NCBI RefSeq assembly: GCF_000725485.1
Contig: NZ_JOAG01000017.1
Coordinates: 1-64,000, forward strand
Length of the DNA: 64,000 bases
Source of the DNA: Nonomuraea candida
Lineage (GTDB): Bacteria; Actinomycetota; Actinomycetes; Streptosporangiales; Streptosporangiaceae
Direction: 5' to 3'
Part shown: piece by piece, positions 1-7,182 of the stretch
How positions within the stretch are numbered: the stretch's first letter is position 1
Layout: the number at the start of each line of letters is the position of its first letter
The notes under the pieces: model-generated
What the model was told of the DNA's origin: nothing
Seen by the model: the letters and a program-made list of their open reading frames with translations, nothing else
Databases searched by the model: none
Made by a program: the position numbers and the translations under genes

Positions 1-97
1 CAGGCCCTACAACCCCCATCAACACGGCGCTGCAGCCGCCCTTACCAAGCAAACGACCGAGCATGTTCCAGCGTGAGGTTGACACAGGGGGTGTCAT
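1..97 (-). CDS. partial gene coupled to the upstream sigma factor (5' end only)
   Basis: On the minus strand an ATG at 97-95 overlaps the sigma-factor stop as ATGA, and the frame stays open for 32 codons to the window edge. The visible N-terminus begins MTPPVSTSRWNMLGRLLGKG. Genes placed like this after SigE-type sigma factors often encode a membrane or regulatory partner, but no domain can be read from so short a piece. A TGACAC/GTGTCA inverted repeat (80-85, 91-96) lies over the junction. The case rests on the overlap and the open frame only. Confidence 0.45.
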   Translation of the reverse strand, partial: MTPPVSTSRWNMLGRLLGKGGCSAVLMGVVGP

Positions 98-615
98 CGG
101 GCTACCTCCTCGGGGTCGACGTCACGCAGCAGACCGGCCAGTTCGGGGGCGAGGGCACGCAGGCGGCCGAGCGCGTGGCTCGTCTGGCTCTTGACCGTGC
201 CCGCCGAGCAGCCCAGCAGGCCGGCGGTCTCCTCGACGCTGCGGTCCTCGTAGTAACGCAGCACCAGCACGGCCCGCTGGCGCGGCGTCAGACGCATCAG
301 CGCCCGCTGCAGCGCCATCCGCGTCAGGCTCTCGTCGCCGGGGTCGCCCTGCTGCCCGGTCTCCGGGAGTGACGCGGTCGGGGTCTCCGCGCGTAAGCGC
401 CGCCGCCAGGAGATGTGCTCGTTGACGAGGGCCCGGCGCACGTACGCCTCCGGGTTGCCCCCGGACAGCCTCCGCCAGTGCCTGGCCGTCCGCATCAGCA
501 CGGTCTGCAGCAGGTCCTCGGCCTGCGGGGCGTCGCCGGTGAGCAGGTACGCGGTGCGCATCAGCGATCGCTGGCGCGCCCGTACGAACTCCCTGAAGCC
601 CTCATATGGGTCCAT
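94..615 (-). CDS. SigE-family ECF RNA polymerase sigma factor
   Basis: The 173-residue product is a group 4 sigma factor that directs RNA polymerase to a specific promoter set. Region 2 is seen near residues 8-70 (FVRARQRSLMRTAYLLTGD, then DLLQTVLMRTARHW). Region 4, near residues 105-160, has LTPRQRAVLVLRYYEDRS followed by the helix-turn-helix GCSAGTVKSQTSHALGRL. The VLRYYEDRSVEE signature is typical of the actinobacterial SigE-type family (SigE of that family name, not E. coli RpoE). Length is normal. Its stop overlaps the start of the partial gene at the edge, so an accessory partner in the same operon is likely. The target regulon cannot be read from the window. Confidence 0.9.
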   Translation of the reverse strand: MDPYEGFREFVRARQRSLMRTAYLLTGDAPQAEDLLQTVLMRTARHWRRLSGGNPEAYVRRALVNEHISWRRRLRAETPTASLPETGQQGDPGDESLTRMALQRALMRLTPRQRAVLVLRYYEDRSVEETAGLLGCSAGTVKSQTSHALGRLRALAPELAGLLRDVDPEEVAR

Positions 616-700
616 GCGTCTCCTCTCACCCGACTATCAACGCGACGGGGCCCGATCGCGTTGGAAGCCGGTGGGGCGGCGCGTGGGGCATGATGGCGAG

Positions 701-1714
701 GTGGGGGACTTCGTGATCAGGGTGCTCGCCGTCGTGGCGGCGTTCTTCCTGCTGCCCGCCGTGCCCGCCGTCGCGGCGGCGGACGACGACAGGATGGAGA
801 AACTGTTCACCTTCAGGGACGCGCGGATCACGGAGTCGAGCGGGCTCGCCGTGTCGCCGACGCACGACGGCGTCTACTACACGCACAACGACAGCTCGGC
901 CACCCCGACCTTCTACGCCGTGGACGGGCAGGGGCGCACGCGCGCCACCTTCCAGCTGCGCGGCGCGCAGGCGCGCGACTGGGAGGCGATGGCCGCGAGC
1001 CGGGACCCGGCGACCGGCCGGGGCGTGCTCTGGTTCGCCGACATCGGCGACAACCTCGACGGGGCCTGGCCCGACGTCTCGGTCTACAAGGTGATGGAGC
1101 CCGCCACGCTCGCCGACGCCACGCTGCCCGCCGTCCGCTACCGGTTCCGGTACGCCGACGGCGCGCGCAACGCCGAAGGGCTCATGGTGCACCCCAAGAC
1201 CGGGCGGCTCTACGTGGTGTCGAAGGAGTTCGCCGGCTCGGTCTACGCCGCCCCCAAGAGGCTGCGCGCCGACCGGGTGAACGTGCTGCGCAAGGTGGCC
1301 GGCGCGCCCCTCATGGCCACCGACGCCGCCTACGCGCCCGACGGCTCGTCGTACATCGTCCGCACCTACTTCTCGGCCACCCTCTTCCGCCCCGACGGGC
1401 AGACGATCGCCAAGGTCACGATGCCGGAGCTGGAGCAGGCGGAGTCGATCGCGTACACGCCTGACGGCAAGTCCCTGCTCACGGGCACCGAGGGGGCGCG
1501 CAGCCCGGTCTACCGGGTGCCGATCCCGCAGGACTCCACGCCCACGCCCACGCCCACCCCGAGCCCGGCCAAGGCCGAGGACGACAAGGAGAGCGCGGCG
1601 GCCGAGGACTCCGCGGGCGGCGGCGGGCTGACGGGCACGGACATCCTCATCTGGCTCGCCGCCGCCGCGGCAGCCATCGGCGTCATCACCTTCCTGGCCC
1701 GCCGCACCCGCTGA
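701..1714 (+). CDS. secreted, membrane-anchored beta-propeller-like protein of unknown function
   Basis: I choose a GTG start at 701 (or 713), because the hydrophobic signal peptide VIRVLAVVAAFFLLPAVPA follows at once; the frame is open further upstream but that part overlaps the sigma gene. After an Ala-rich cleavage region the mature part holds repeated strands such as ITESSGLAVSP, DWEAMAA, WFADIGDN and AEGLMVHP, resembling propeller or SMP-30-like folds with calcium-site-like DIGDN. A Thr-Pro repeat linker and an acidic stretch lead to a C-terminal membrane helix (ILIWLAAAAAAIGVITFLA) and a basic tail. It should sit on the outer face of the membrane. No catalytic motif is recognised. Confidence 0.8.
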   Translation: MGDFVIRVLAVVAAFFLLPAVPAVAAADDDRMEKLFTFRDARITESSGLAVSPTHDGVYYTHNDSSATPTFYAVDGQGRTRATFQLRGAQARDWEAMAASRDPATGRGVLWFADIGDNLDGAWPDVSVYKVMEPATLADATLPAVRYRFRYADGARNAEGLMVHPKTGRLYVVSKEFAGSVYAAPKRLRADRVNVLRKVAGAPLMATDAAYAPDGSSYIVRTYFSATLFRPDGQTIAKVTMPELEQAESIAYTPDGKSLLTGTEGARSPVYRVPIPQDSTPTPTPTPSPAKAEDDKESAAAEDSAGGGGLTGTDILIWLAAAAAAIGVITFLARRTR

Positions 1715-1784
1715 GCCGCGGCGCTGCCCCGCCACCCGCCGTTCCCGGCCTGGGGTCTGCCCCGCCGCCCGCCGTCGCCGGGCG
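1694..1784 (+). repeat. degenerate tandem copies of the preceding gene's 3' end
   Basis: The last codons of the propeller gene, from CTGGCCCGCCGC at 1694, recur at 1724 (CTGCCCCGCCACCCGCC) and at 1757 (CTGCCCCGCCGCCCGCC). Units are about 30 and 33 bp. The copies lie past the stop and have lost it. Confidence 0.5.
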
Positions 1785-1872
1785 GAGGTTTCCGGCGCTC
1801 GCTCCCGCCGGGGAGGGTGGTTCCCCCGCGCGGGGGAGTGACGGCGGGCGGGCCGTCCCTAGGGTCACGGGC

Positions 1873-2367
1873 ATGGACATGGTTCACGCTGATCGTCGGC
1901 GGCGCTGGCCGGCGTACGCGGTGGCGGTGCTGTTCCTCGGCTACGCCGTGGGGAAGGCCGCCTTCGCCCTCCAGCGCCGGCTCGGCTTCCCCGGCGGCCC
2001 GCCCGTCACGGCGGCCGAGACCGAGAGCTACTTCCTGGACGCGGCCACCGCCCAGTGGCTGGCCGCCGCGTCCGGCGTGCTGGGCGCCCTGGTCGCCCTC
2101 GCCACGGTCACGGCGTTGGGCCGCAGGCTGCCGCGCGTGCCGATGCTGCTCGTGCTGGCCGGGATGCTCCTGGCCGTGGGCGGCGGCGCGGGGATCATGA
2201 TCGTGGACGGGTTCGTCGGCGTCGGCGTGGGCTGGCGGTGGTACCACGGAGTCCTGGGGCTCCTGGTGATCGGGCTCTTCCTGGAGATGACCCGCTCCTA
2301 CGCGGCGGCCACCGGACGCGCGCCGGGCCGGCGGGGGCTCACCGGAAGTGGCGCATGGTCGCGGTGA
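1873..2367 (+). CDS. small four-helix membrane protein, unknown
   Basis: The 164-residue product has four hydrophobic segments: YAVAVLFLGYAVGKAAFAL, WLAAASGVLGALVALATVTAL, MLLVLAGMLLAVGGGAGIMI and YHGVLGLLVIGLFLEM. A polar loop with an EXE motif follows helix 1 and the tail is basic. I recognise no family motif. The gene starts 158 bp after the propeller gene, and its 3' end overlaps the convergent gene at 2339 by 29 bp, so the last residues are constrained on both strands. Confidence 0.7.
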   Translation: MDMVHADRRRRWPAYAVAVLFLGYAVGKAAFALQRRLGFPGGPPVTAAETESYFLDAATAQWLAAASGVLGALVALATVTALGRRLPRVPMLLVLAGMLLAVGGGAGIMIVDGFVGVGVGWRWYHGVLGLLVIGLFLEMTRSYAAATGRAPGRRGLTGSGAWSR

Positions 2368-2728
2368 ACAGGTCGCCGCGCAGGGCCTGCTCGACCACGG
2401 CGACGGAGCGGGCCAGCCGCACCAGCCGCGGCCCCTCCTCGCGGTAGACGTCGAGCACGGACTGGACGGCATGGGGCGGAAGGTGGCCCTTGAGCTCCAC
2501 CGCCGCGCTCCGGTAGCCCGCCCTGGCGGCCTCGACGGCCGCGTTCACGTGGTGCGCGGCCATCCTGGCCAGCGCGATCGGATGACGTTTCAACACCTCG
2601 TGGGCCCGGTAGTCGGGCGGCACGGCGTCGAGCAGCCAGGCCACGGCCGAGGTCTCCCAGTCGGGCACGCTGGGCGGACGAACCTCCGGCGGCCACTCCG
2701 GCGGCAGATACATACGGTCATCGTACAT
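2339..2728 (-). CDS. conserved actinobacterial hypothetical protein, candidate SOS gene
   Basis: From the ATG at 2728 the product is 129 residues (MYDDRMYLPPEWPPEVRPP...); the frame is open a further 17 codons upstream, but that extension is unlike the compact rest. An alternative start is ATG 2713. The body is helical (AVAWLLDAVPPDYR, AAHHVNAAVEAARAGYRSA, LARSVAVVEQALRGDLF) with no signal peptide or catalytic motif. A LexA-like box at 2721-2736 overlaps the first start and would lie 8 bases upstream of the second, so damage-inducible expression is likely. Function unknown. Confidence 0.75.
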   Translation of the reverse strand: MYDDRMYLPPEWPPEVRPPSVPDWETSAVAWLLDAVPPDYRAHEVLKRHPIALARMAAHHVNAAVEAARAGYRSAAVELKGHLPPHAVQSVLDVYREEGPRLVRLARSVAVVEQALRGDLFTATMRHFR

Positions 2729-2736
2729 AGGTTCGA
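2721..2736 (-). promoter_or_regulatory. LexA (SOS) box-like palindrome
   Basis: The sequence TCGTAC-ATAG-GTTCGA matches the actinobacterial/Gram-positive SOS box TCGAACNNNNGTTCGA with one mismatch in the left arm. It sits at the 5' end of the minus-strand gene ending at 2339. The family consensus is established knowledge; LexA binding here is inferred. Confidence 0.6.
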
Positions 2737-2992
2737 TTACCCTGAGGGAGGGTGCTCCCCGGTGGACGCGCGGGTGCATGGCGCCAGGCGGACCGGCCGT
2801 TTACGATCACCAGGAGCTTCCCGTCCACGACGATCACCTGGAGGCCGTGGTGCCAGGCGGTGCCTCTCTTTCGCGCACCTGCGCGGCGCCTTCCACACCT
2901 GGGACGCAAGGCGCTGACGAGGGGAGAGCCCGACCGTTGAGCCGTCACTGAGCCCCCGTACGGCGGCAGGGCGCGCGTTTGATCGTCCAGAT
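2737..2992. other. intergenic stretch with no supported gene
   Basis: This stretch separates the SOS-type gene from the oxidase gene. A minus-strand reading frame (about 2718-2948) includes the hydrophobic string HHGLQVIVVDGKLLVIVNG, which could be a decayed fragment. It has no ribosome site or recognisable partner, so I do not call it. The oxidase promoter is presumably here, but I see no clear -10/-35 pair. Confidence 0.4.
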
Positions 2993-4219
2993 ATGGCGGG
3001 GAGGGCTGGTAAGTCGGAAAATCGGCTTGTGACGGAGAAGATCGGAGTCGTGGGGGCGGGCGTCGTCGGGCTGGCGGTGGCTCGCGAACTGGCCATCACC
3101 CGGGGGGCCGCGGTCACCGTGCTGGAGAAGGAGCCGCGCGTCGGTGTCCACCAGACCGGGCACAACAGCGGCGTCGTGCACGCGGGCATCTACTACCCGC
3201 CGGGCTCGCTCAAGGCCAGGCTCTGCCGGGAGGGCGTGGCGCTGCTCAAGGAGTACTGCGCGGCGCACGGCCTGCCGTACCACGAGGCGGGCAAGCTGGT
3301 CGTGGCCGCCACGCGGGCCGAGCGGCCGCGGCTGGCCGCGCTGGCCGAGCGGGCGCGCGCCAACGGGGTGCCGGGCATCGCGGAGCTGGACGCGCTGGCG
3401 CTGCGCGAGATCGAGCCGCACGCGGTGGGCGTCGCCGCCGTCCACTCGCCGCACACCGCGATCTGCGACTTCCCGGCGGTCGCGCGGCGGCTCGCGCTGG
3501 ACGTGGCGGAGCTGGGCGGGTCCGTACGCCTCGCGCACCCGGTCAGGGCCATCAGGGAACGGGCCGGCCGGGTCGAGGTGGTGGCGGGCAGGCGCAGGTT
3601 CGCCTTCGACCGGCTGGTGGTGTGCGCCGGGCTCGGCACCGACGCGGTCGCCCGGATGGCCGGGGCGCCGGGGGAGGTGCGCATCGTGCCGTTCCGCGGC
3701 GAGTTCTACGCGCTCAAGGGCACCGCGCGGGACCTGGTGCGGGGGCTGATCTACCCGGTGCCCGACCCGCGCTATCCGTTCCTGGGCGTGCACCTGACGC
3801 GGCAGATCGGCGGCGGCGTGCTGGTGGGGCCGAACGCGGTGCTGGCGCTCGCGTACGAAGGCTACGGATGGTCGAATTTCCGTAATGTTGGGCAAATTAT
3901 TGGTTGGCCGGGAACGCTGCGCATGGCCAGGACCCACTGGCGCACCGGGGTGAAAGAGGTCTACGGATCGCTCGTCAAGAACGTCTTCCTGAGTGCCGCG
4001 CGCCGCTACGTCCCCGGCCTCACCGCCGCTGACCTGGAAAGGGCTCCCGGCGGCGTACGCGCGCAGGCCGTGGCCCGGGACGGCCGCCTGGTGGACGACT
4101 TCGTGGTGGACGTGCAGGGCAGGGTCGTCCTGGTGCGGAACGCCCCTTCGCCGGCCGCCACGTCAAGCCTCGCCATTGCGCGGCATATCGCGGGAATTGT
4201 CCCAGCACTCGTCCAATGA
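2993..4219 (+). CDS. lhgO: L-2-hydroxyglutarate oxidase
   Basis: This FAD enzyme of the DAO superfamily oxidises L-2-hydroxyglutarate to 2-oxoglutarate, a metabolite-repair and lysine/glutarate-linked reaction. The dinucleotide fold KIGVVGAGVVGLAVARE lies at the N-terminus. Family hallmarks follow: QTGHNSGVVHAGIYYPPGS, KARLCREG, VPFRGEFY, YPVPDPRYPFLGVHLTRQI and the C-terminal FAD segment LVRNAPSPAATSSLAIA. At 408 residues it is normal length. GTG 3029 (reading TEKIGVVG) is an equally good start, since neither has a strong ribosome site. Its stop overlaps the regulator gene's start as ATGA. A patch of A/T-rich codons at 3872-3906 is unlike the rest. Confidence 0.9.
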   Translation: MAGRAGKSENRLVTEKIGVVGAGVVGLAVARELAITRGAAVTVLEKEPRVGVHQTGHNSGVVHAGIYYPPGSLKARLCREGVALLKEYCAAHGLPYHEAGKLVVAATRAERPRLAALAERARANGVPGIAELDALALREIEPHAVGVAAVHSPHTAICDFPAVARRLALDVAELGGSVRLAHPVRAIRERAGRVEVVAGRRRFAFDRLVVCAGLGTDAVARMAGAPGEVRIVPFRGEFYALKGTARDLVRGLIYPVPDPRYPFLGVHLTRQIGGGVLVGPNAVLALAYEGYGWSNFRNVGQIIGWPGTLRMARTHWRTGVKEVYGSLVKNVFLSAARRYVPGLTAADLERAPGGVRAQAVARDGRLVDDFVVDVQGRVVLVRNAPSPAATSSLAIARHIAGIVPALVQ

Positions 4220-4929
4220 GGGCATCCTTGGAGGTGATGGAATCACGCCTGCTGATAGTCGAGGACGACCCCAACATCCTCGAACTCCTCGCCGCGAGCC
4301 TGAGGTTCGCGGGTTTCGACGTGACCACGGCGAAGAGTGGCCTGGACGCCGTGGCCGCCGTCCAACGACACCGCCCTGACCTCGTCGTGCTCGACGTCAT
4401 GCTGCCCGACCTGGACGGTTTCGAGATCGTCCGGCGGATGCGCGGCGGCGGACTGCACACGCCGGTGGTGTTCCTCACCGCCCGTGACGAGACCGAGGAC
4501 AAGATCCGCGGGCTCACGATCGGCGGCGACGACTACGTGACCAAGCCGTTCAGCCTGGAGGAGGTGGTCGCCAGGATCCACGCCGTGCTGCGCCGCACGG
4601 CCGGGGAGCCGCAGGCGGCGCCGCCGCGGCTGACGTTCGCCGACATCGAGCTGGACGAGGAGAGCCACGAGGTGTGGCGCGGCGGCAACGCGGTCGCGCT
4701 GTCGCCGACCGAGTTCAAGCTCCTGCGCTACTTCATGACGAACGCCGGCCGCGTCCTGTCCAAGCCGCAGATCCTCGACCACGTCTGGGACTACGACTTC
4801 CGCGGGGAGGTGGGCATCGTCGAGTCGTACGTGTCCGTGCTCCGCCGGAAGATCGACAACCGGAGCCCGCGGCTCATCCACACCCTGCGCGGCGTCGGAT
4901 ACGTCCTGCGCCTGCCGCCGGGCCCCTGA
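4216..4929 (+). CDS. OmpR/PhoB-family response regulator
   Basis: The receiver domain (about residues 10-125) has acidic residues in LLIVEDDPN, the phospho-acceptor Asp60 in VVLDVMLPDLDGFE, and the conserved Lys in DDYVTKPFS. The winged-helix domain follows with LSPTEFKLLRYF, ILDHVWDYDF and VLRRKIDNRSPRLIHTLRGVGYVL. The ATG at 4216 overlaps the oxidase stop. ATG 4237 (MESRLLIV) is an alternative, but TTGGAGG at 4228-4234 is very close to it. Its stop overlaps the kinase start, so the pair is co-translated. It is a close paralogue of the regulator at 6493. Signal and targets unknown. Confidence 0.92.
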   Translation: MRASLEVMESRLLIVEDDPNILELLAASLRFAGFDVTTAKSGLDAVAAVQRHRPDLVVLDVMLPDLDGFEIVRRMRGGGLHTPVVFLTARDETEDKIRGLTIGGDDYVTKPFSLEEVVARIHAVLRRTAGEPQAAPPRLTFADIELDEESHEVWRGGNAVALSPTEFKLLRYFMTNAGRVLSKPQILDHVWDYDFRGEVGIVESYVSVLRRKIDNRSPRLIHTLRGVGYVLRLPPGP

Positions 4930-6344
4930 TGCGCGGCATGCCGCTGCGGATCAAGCTCATCGCGTCGATGCTGGCGCTGCTCGGCCTGGGCATGTTCTTC
5001 ATCGGCCTGGTGAGCGTGTCGGTGCTGCACGGCTACCTGCTCGACCGCGTCGACAGCCAGCTCCACCTGCTCAGCGCGCGCATGGACAAGAAGGTCAGGA
5101 GCGACTGGAGGCGCGACAGGGAGACCGGCGAGCATCCCATCCTCATCGAGTCCGACGCGATCGCCCTGGTCAGGGAGCCGGGCGGGGAGTTCGTGCCGAT
5201 GCTGACCGACCGCGACGTGGACCGCAAGCCCAAGCCCGTCCTGCCGCGCTCGCCCGGCCCGCCCGAGCCCTACACCACCCGCGCCGCCAGCGGAGACGGC
5301 GAGTGGCGGGTGCTGGAGAGCATGGTGCAGCGGCGCACCCTGCTGGTCGCGGTGGACCTGGAGGAGGTGGACGCCATCACCCGCCGGCTCGTGCTCATCG
5401 AGCTGCTGGGCGGCGGCGGCATCCTGCTCATCCTGACCGTGGTGGGCATCACGATCGTGCGGCGCAGCATGCGGCCGCTGGCCGAGATCGGGCGTACGGC
5501 CGAGGCCATCGCCGGCGGCGAGCTGGGGCGCCGGGTGCCCGACGGCGACCCGCGTACCGAGGTGGGCAGCCTGGCCCGGTCGCTGAACGGGATGCTGGCC
5601 CAGATCGAGGCCGCGTTCGCCGCCAGGTCCGCCTCCGAGGCGGCGGCCCGCCGCTCCGAGGACCGCATGCGGCAGTTCGTCGGCGACGCCTCCCACGAGC
5701 TGCGCACCCCGCTCACCTCCATCCGCGGCTTCGCCGAGTACGCCCGGCAGAACCCGAACGCCGACCCCGCCGAGATGATGCAGCGCGTGGAGAAGGCCGC
5801 CGCCCGGATGAGCCTGCTGGTGGACGACCTGCTGCTGCTGGCCAGGGTGGACCAGCAGCGGCCGTTGAAGATGCAGCCGGTGGACATGCTGGCGCTGGCC
5901 GCCGACGCCGTGCAGGACGCCCGCATCCTCGCCCCCGACCGGCTGATCAAGCTGGACGTGGTCGGCGGCGCCGCCCTGATCGTCTCCGGCGACGAGGTGC
6001 GCCTGCGCCAGGTCGTCAGCAACCTCGTCACCAACGCCATCGTGCACACCGAGCCCGGCTCCCCGATCATCGTGCGGGCCGGGGCGGGCACGGACAAGCT
6101 GTTCGTCGAGGTCGTCGACCACGGGCCCGGCCTCACGCCCGAGCAGGCCGAGCACGTCTTCGAGCGCTTCTACCGGGCCGACTCCGCCCGGTCGCGCCGC
6201 AACACCGCCGGAGACCGCGGCAGCGGGCTGGGCCTGGCCATCGTCCGGGCGCTCGTGCAGGCCCACGGCGGCACCGTCAGCCTGGACACCTCGCCGGAGG
6301 CCGGCTCGACCTTCCGCGTCGAGCTTCCGCTCGCCCTGGAGTGA
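4929..6344 (+). CDS. HAMP-domain sensor histidine kinase
   Basis: A 471-residue membrane kinase starting at the ATG that overlaps the regulator stop. Helix 1 is KLIASMLALLGLGMFFIGL. A sensor loop of about 120 residues faces outside; helix 2 is ELLGGGGILLILTVVGITIV, followed by a HAMP region (RRSMRPLAEIGRTAEAIAGG). The dimerisation H-box is DASHELRTPLTSIRG with His256. ATP-binding boxes are NLVTNAIVHT (N), VVDHGPGL (G1), FERFYRAD (F) and GSGLGLAIV (G2). All catalytic boxes are intact. It should phosphorylate the regulator encoded just upstream. The sensor loop gives no clue to the ligand. Confidence 0.93.
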   Translation: MRGMPLRIKLIASMLALLGLGMFFIGLVSVSVLHGYLLDRVDSQLHLLSARMDKKVRSDWRRDRETGEHPILIESDAIALVREPGGEFVPMLTDRDVDRKPKPVLPRSPGPPEPYTTRAASGDGEWRVLESMVQRRTLLVAVDLEEVDAITRRLVLIELLGGGGILLILTVVGITIVRRSMRPLAEIGRTAEAIAGGELGRRVPDGDPRTEVGSLARSLNGMLAQIEAAFAARSASEAAARRSEDRMRQFVGDASHELRTPLTSIRGFAEYARQNPNADPAEMMQRVEKAAARMSLLVDDLLLLARVDQQRPLKMQPVDMLALAADAVQDARILAPDRLIKLDVVGGAALIVSGDEVRLRQVVSNLVTNAIVHTEPGSPIIVRAGAGTDKLFVEVVDHGPGLTPEQAEHVFERFYRADSARSRRNTAGDRGSGLGLAIVRALVQAHGGTVSLDTSPEAGSTFRVELPLALE

Positions 6345-6456
6345 TCCCCTTCGCGCCCGCCGGGCCCTGCCCGCCGGGCCCTGCCCGCCGGGCCCTGCGC
6401 GCCGGCTCCGACGCGTCCTTCGGCGCCGAACTCCCACTCGCCTTGGAGTCATCCTT
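6300..6456 (+). repeat. kinase 3'-end duplication plus 3 x 14-bp repeat
   Basis: Three perfect 14-bp units, CCGCCGGGCCCTGC, fill 6357-6398. After them, 6399-6456 is a diverged copy of the kinase gene's last bases (compare GAGCTTCCGCTCGCCCTGGA near 6331 with GAACTCCCACTCGCCTTGGA near 6428). The kinase stop TGA has become TCA in the copy. Confidence 0.65.
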
Positions 6457-6470
6457 CAGCTAACCCTCAG
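6455..6470 (+). promoter_or_regulatory. direct repeat upstream of the second regulator, possible autoregulatory site
   Basis: TTCAG at 6455-6459 and CTCAG at 6466-6470 are spaced 11 bp, one helical turn, and lie 23 bp before the GTG start at 6493. OmpR-family regulators commonly bind such direct repeats at their own promoters. Binding is inferred. Confidence 0.35.
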
Positions 6471-6492
6471 GCTGCTGCGTCACTCTAAGTAG

Positions 6493-7173
6493 GTGACGAA
6501 ACCCGAGGCGCTGATCATGGTGGTGGACGACGAGCCCAGCATCAGGGATCTGCTCTCCGCGAGTCTGCGCTTCTCCGGGTTCGAGGTGCTCACCGCCGCC
6601 GACGGTGAGGAGGCCGTGGAGGTGGCCCTGCGCACCTCGCCCGACCTGGTGGTGCTCGACGTGATGCTGCCCGACCTCGACGGGTTCGAGGTGGCCAGGC
6701 GCATCGCGGCGCCGGTGCTGTTCCTGACCGCGCGCGACGCCACCGAGGACAAGATCGCCGGGCTGCGGGTGGGCGACGACTACGTGACCAAGCCGTTCAG
6801 CCTGGAAGAGGTGCAGGCCAGGATCAGGGCGGTGCTGCGGCGTACGCGCGGGGAGAGCGCGCCCGTCAGCAAGCTCAAGGTGGCCGACCTGGAGCTGGAC
6901 GAGGAGGCGCGCGAGGTGACGCGCGGCGGCCGGCAGGTGCGGCTGTCGCCGACCGAGTTCAAGCTGCTGCACTACTTCATGGTCAACGCCGGGCGGGTGT
7001 TGTCGAAGGCGCAGATCCTCGACCACGTGTGGAACTACGACTTCGGCGGCGACGCGGGCGTGGTCGAGTCGTACGTGTCCTACCTCAGGCGCAAGGTCGA
7101 CGACGTCGAGCCGCGGCTCATCCACACCCTGCGCAGTGTCGGATACGTGCTTAGAGAGCCGCCGCCTGGTTAG
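6493..7173 (+). CDS. OmpR-family response regulator, orphan paralogue with receiver deletions
   Basis: The 226-residue product starts at GTG 6493 and matches the regulator at 4216 closely in both domains (PDLVVLDVMLPDLDGFE, LSPTEFKLLHYF, ILDHVWNYDF, LIHTLRSVGYVL). Asp56 is the phospho-acceptor. Compared with its paralogue it lacks about seven residues between helix 3 and strand 4 (RRIAAPVLFLTARD), and one residue in the loop before the conserved Lys (RVGDDYVTKPF instead of the usual GADDYV). No kinase gene follows it; only a copied kinase tail lies upstream. It may be driven by the kinase at 4929 or work without phosphorylation. Confidence 0.9.
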   Translation: MTKPEALIMVVDDEPSIRDLLSASLRFSGFEVLTAADGEEAVEVALRTSPDLVVLDVMLPDLDGFEVARRIAAPVLFLTARDATEDKIAGLRVGDDYVTKPFSLEEVQARIRAVLRRTRGESAPVSKLKVADLELDEEAREVTRGGRQVRLSPTEFKLLHYFMVNAGRVLSKAQILDHVWNYDFGGDAGVVESYVSYLRRKVDDVEPRLIHTLRSVGYVLREPPPG

Positions 7174-7182
7174 TTTGACCTC

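Noticed and set aside
413..700. Longer N-terminus for the propeller protein
   Set aside because: The extension overlaps the sigma-factor gene on the other strand and would bury the signal peptide that begins near 713.
2730..2745. tRNA T-arm-like string GGTTCGATTACC
   Set aside because: No matching acceptor, D or anticodon arms can be folded around it; the surrounding palindrome fits a LexA box better.
2718..2948. Minus-strand frame containing HHGLQVIVVDGKLLVIVNG
   Set aside because: No ribosome site or recognisable family, and it runs across the LexA-like box; kept only as a possible relic.
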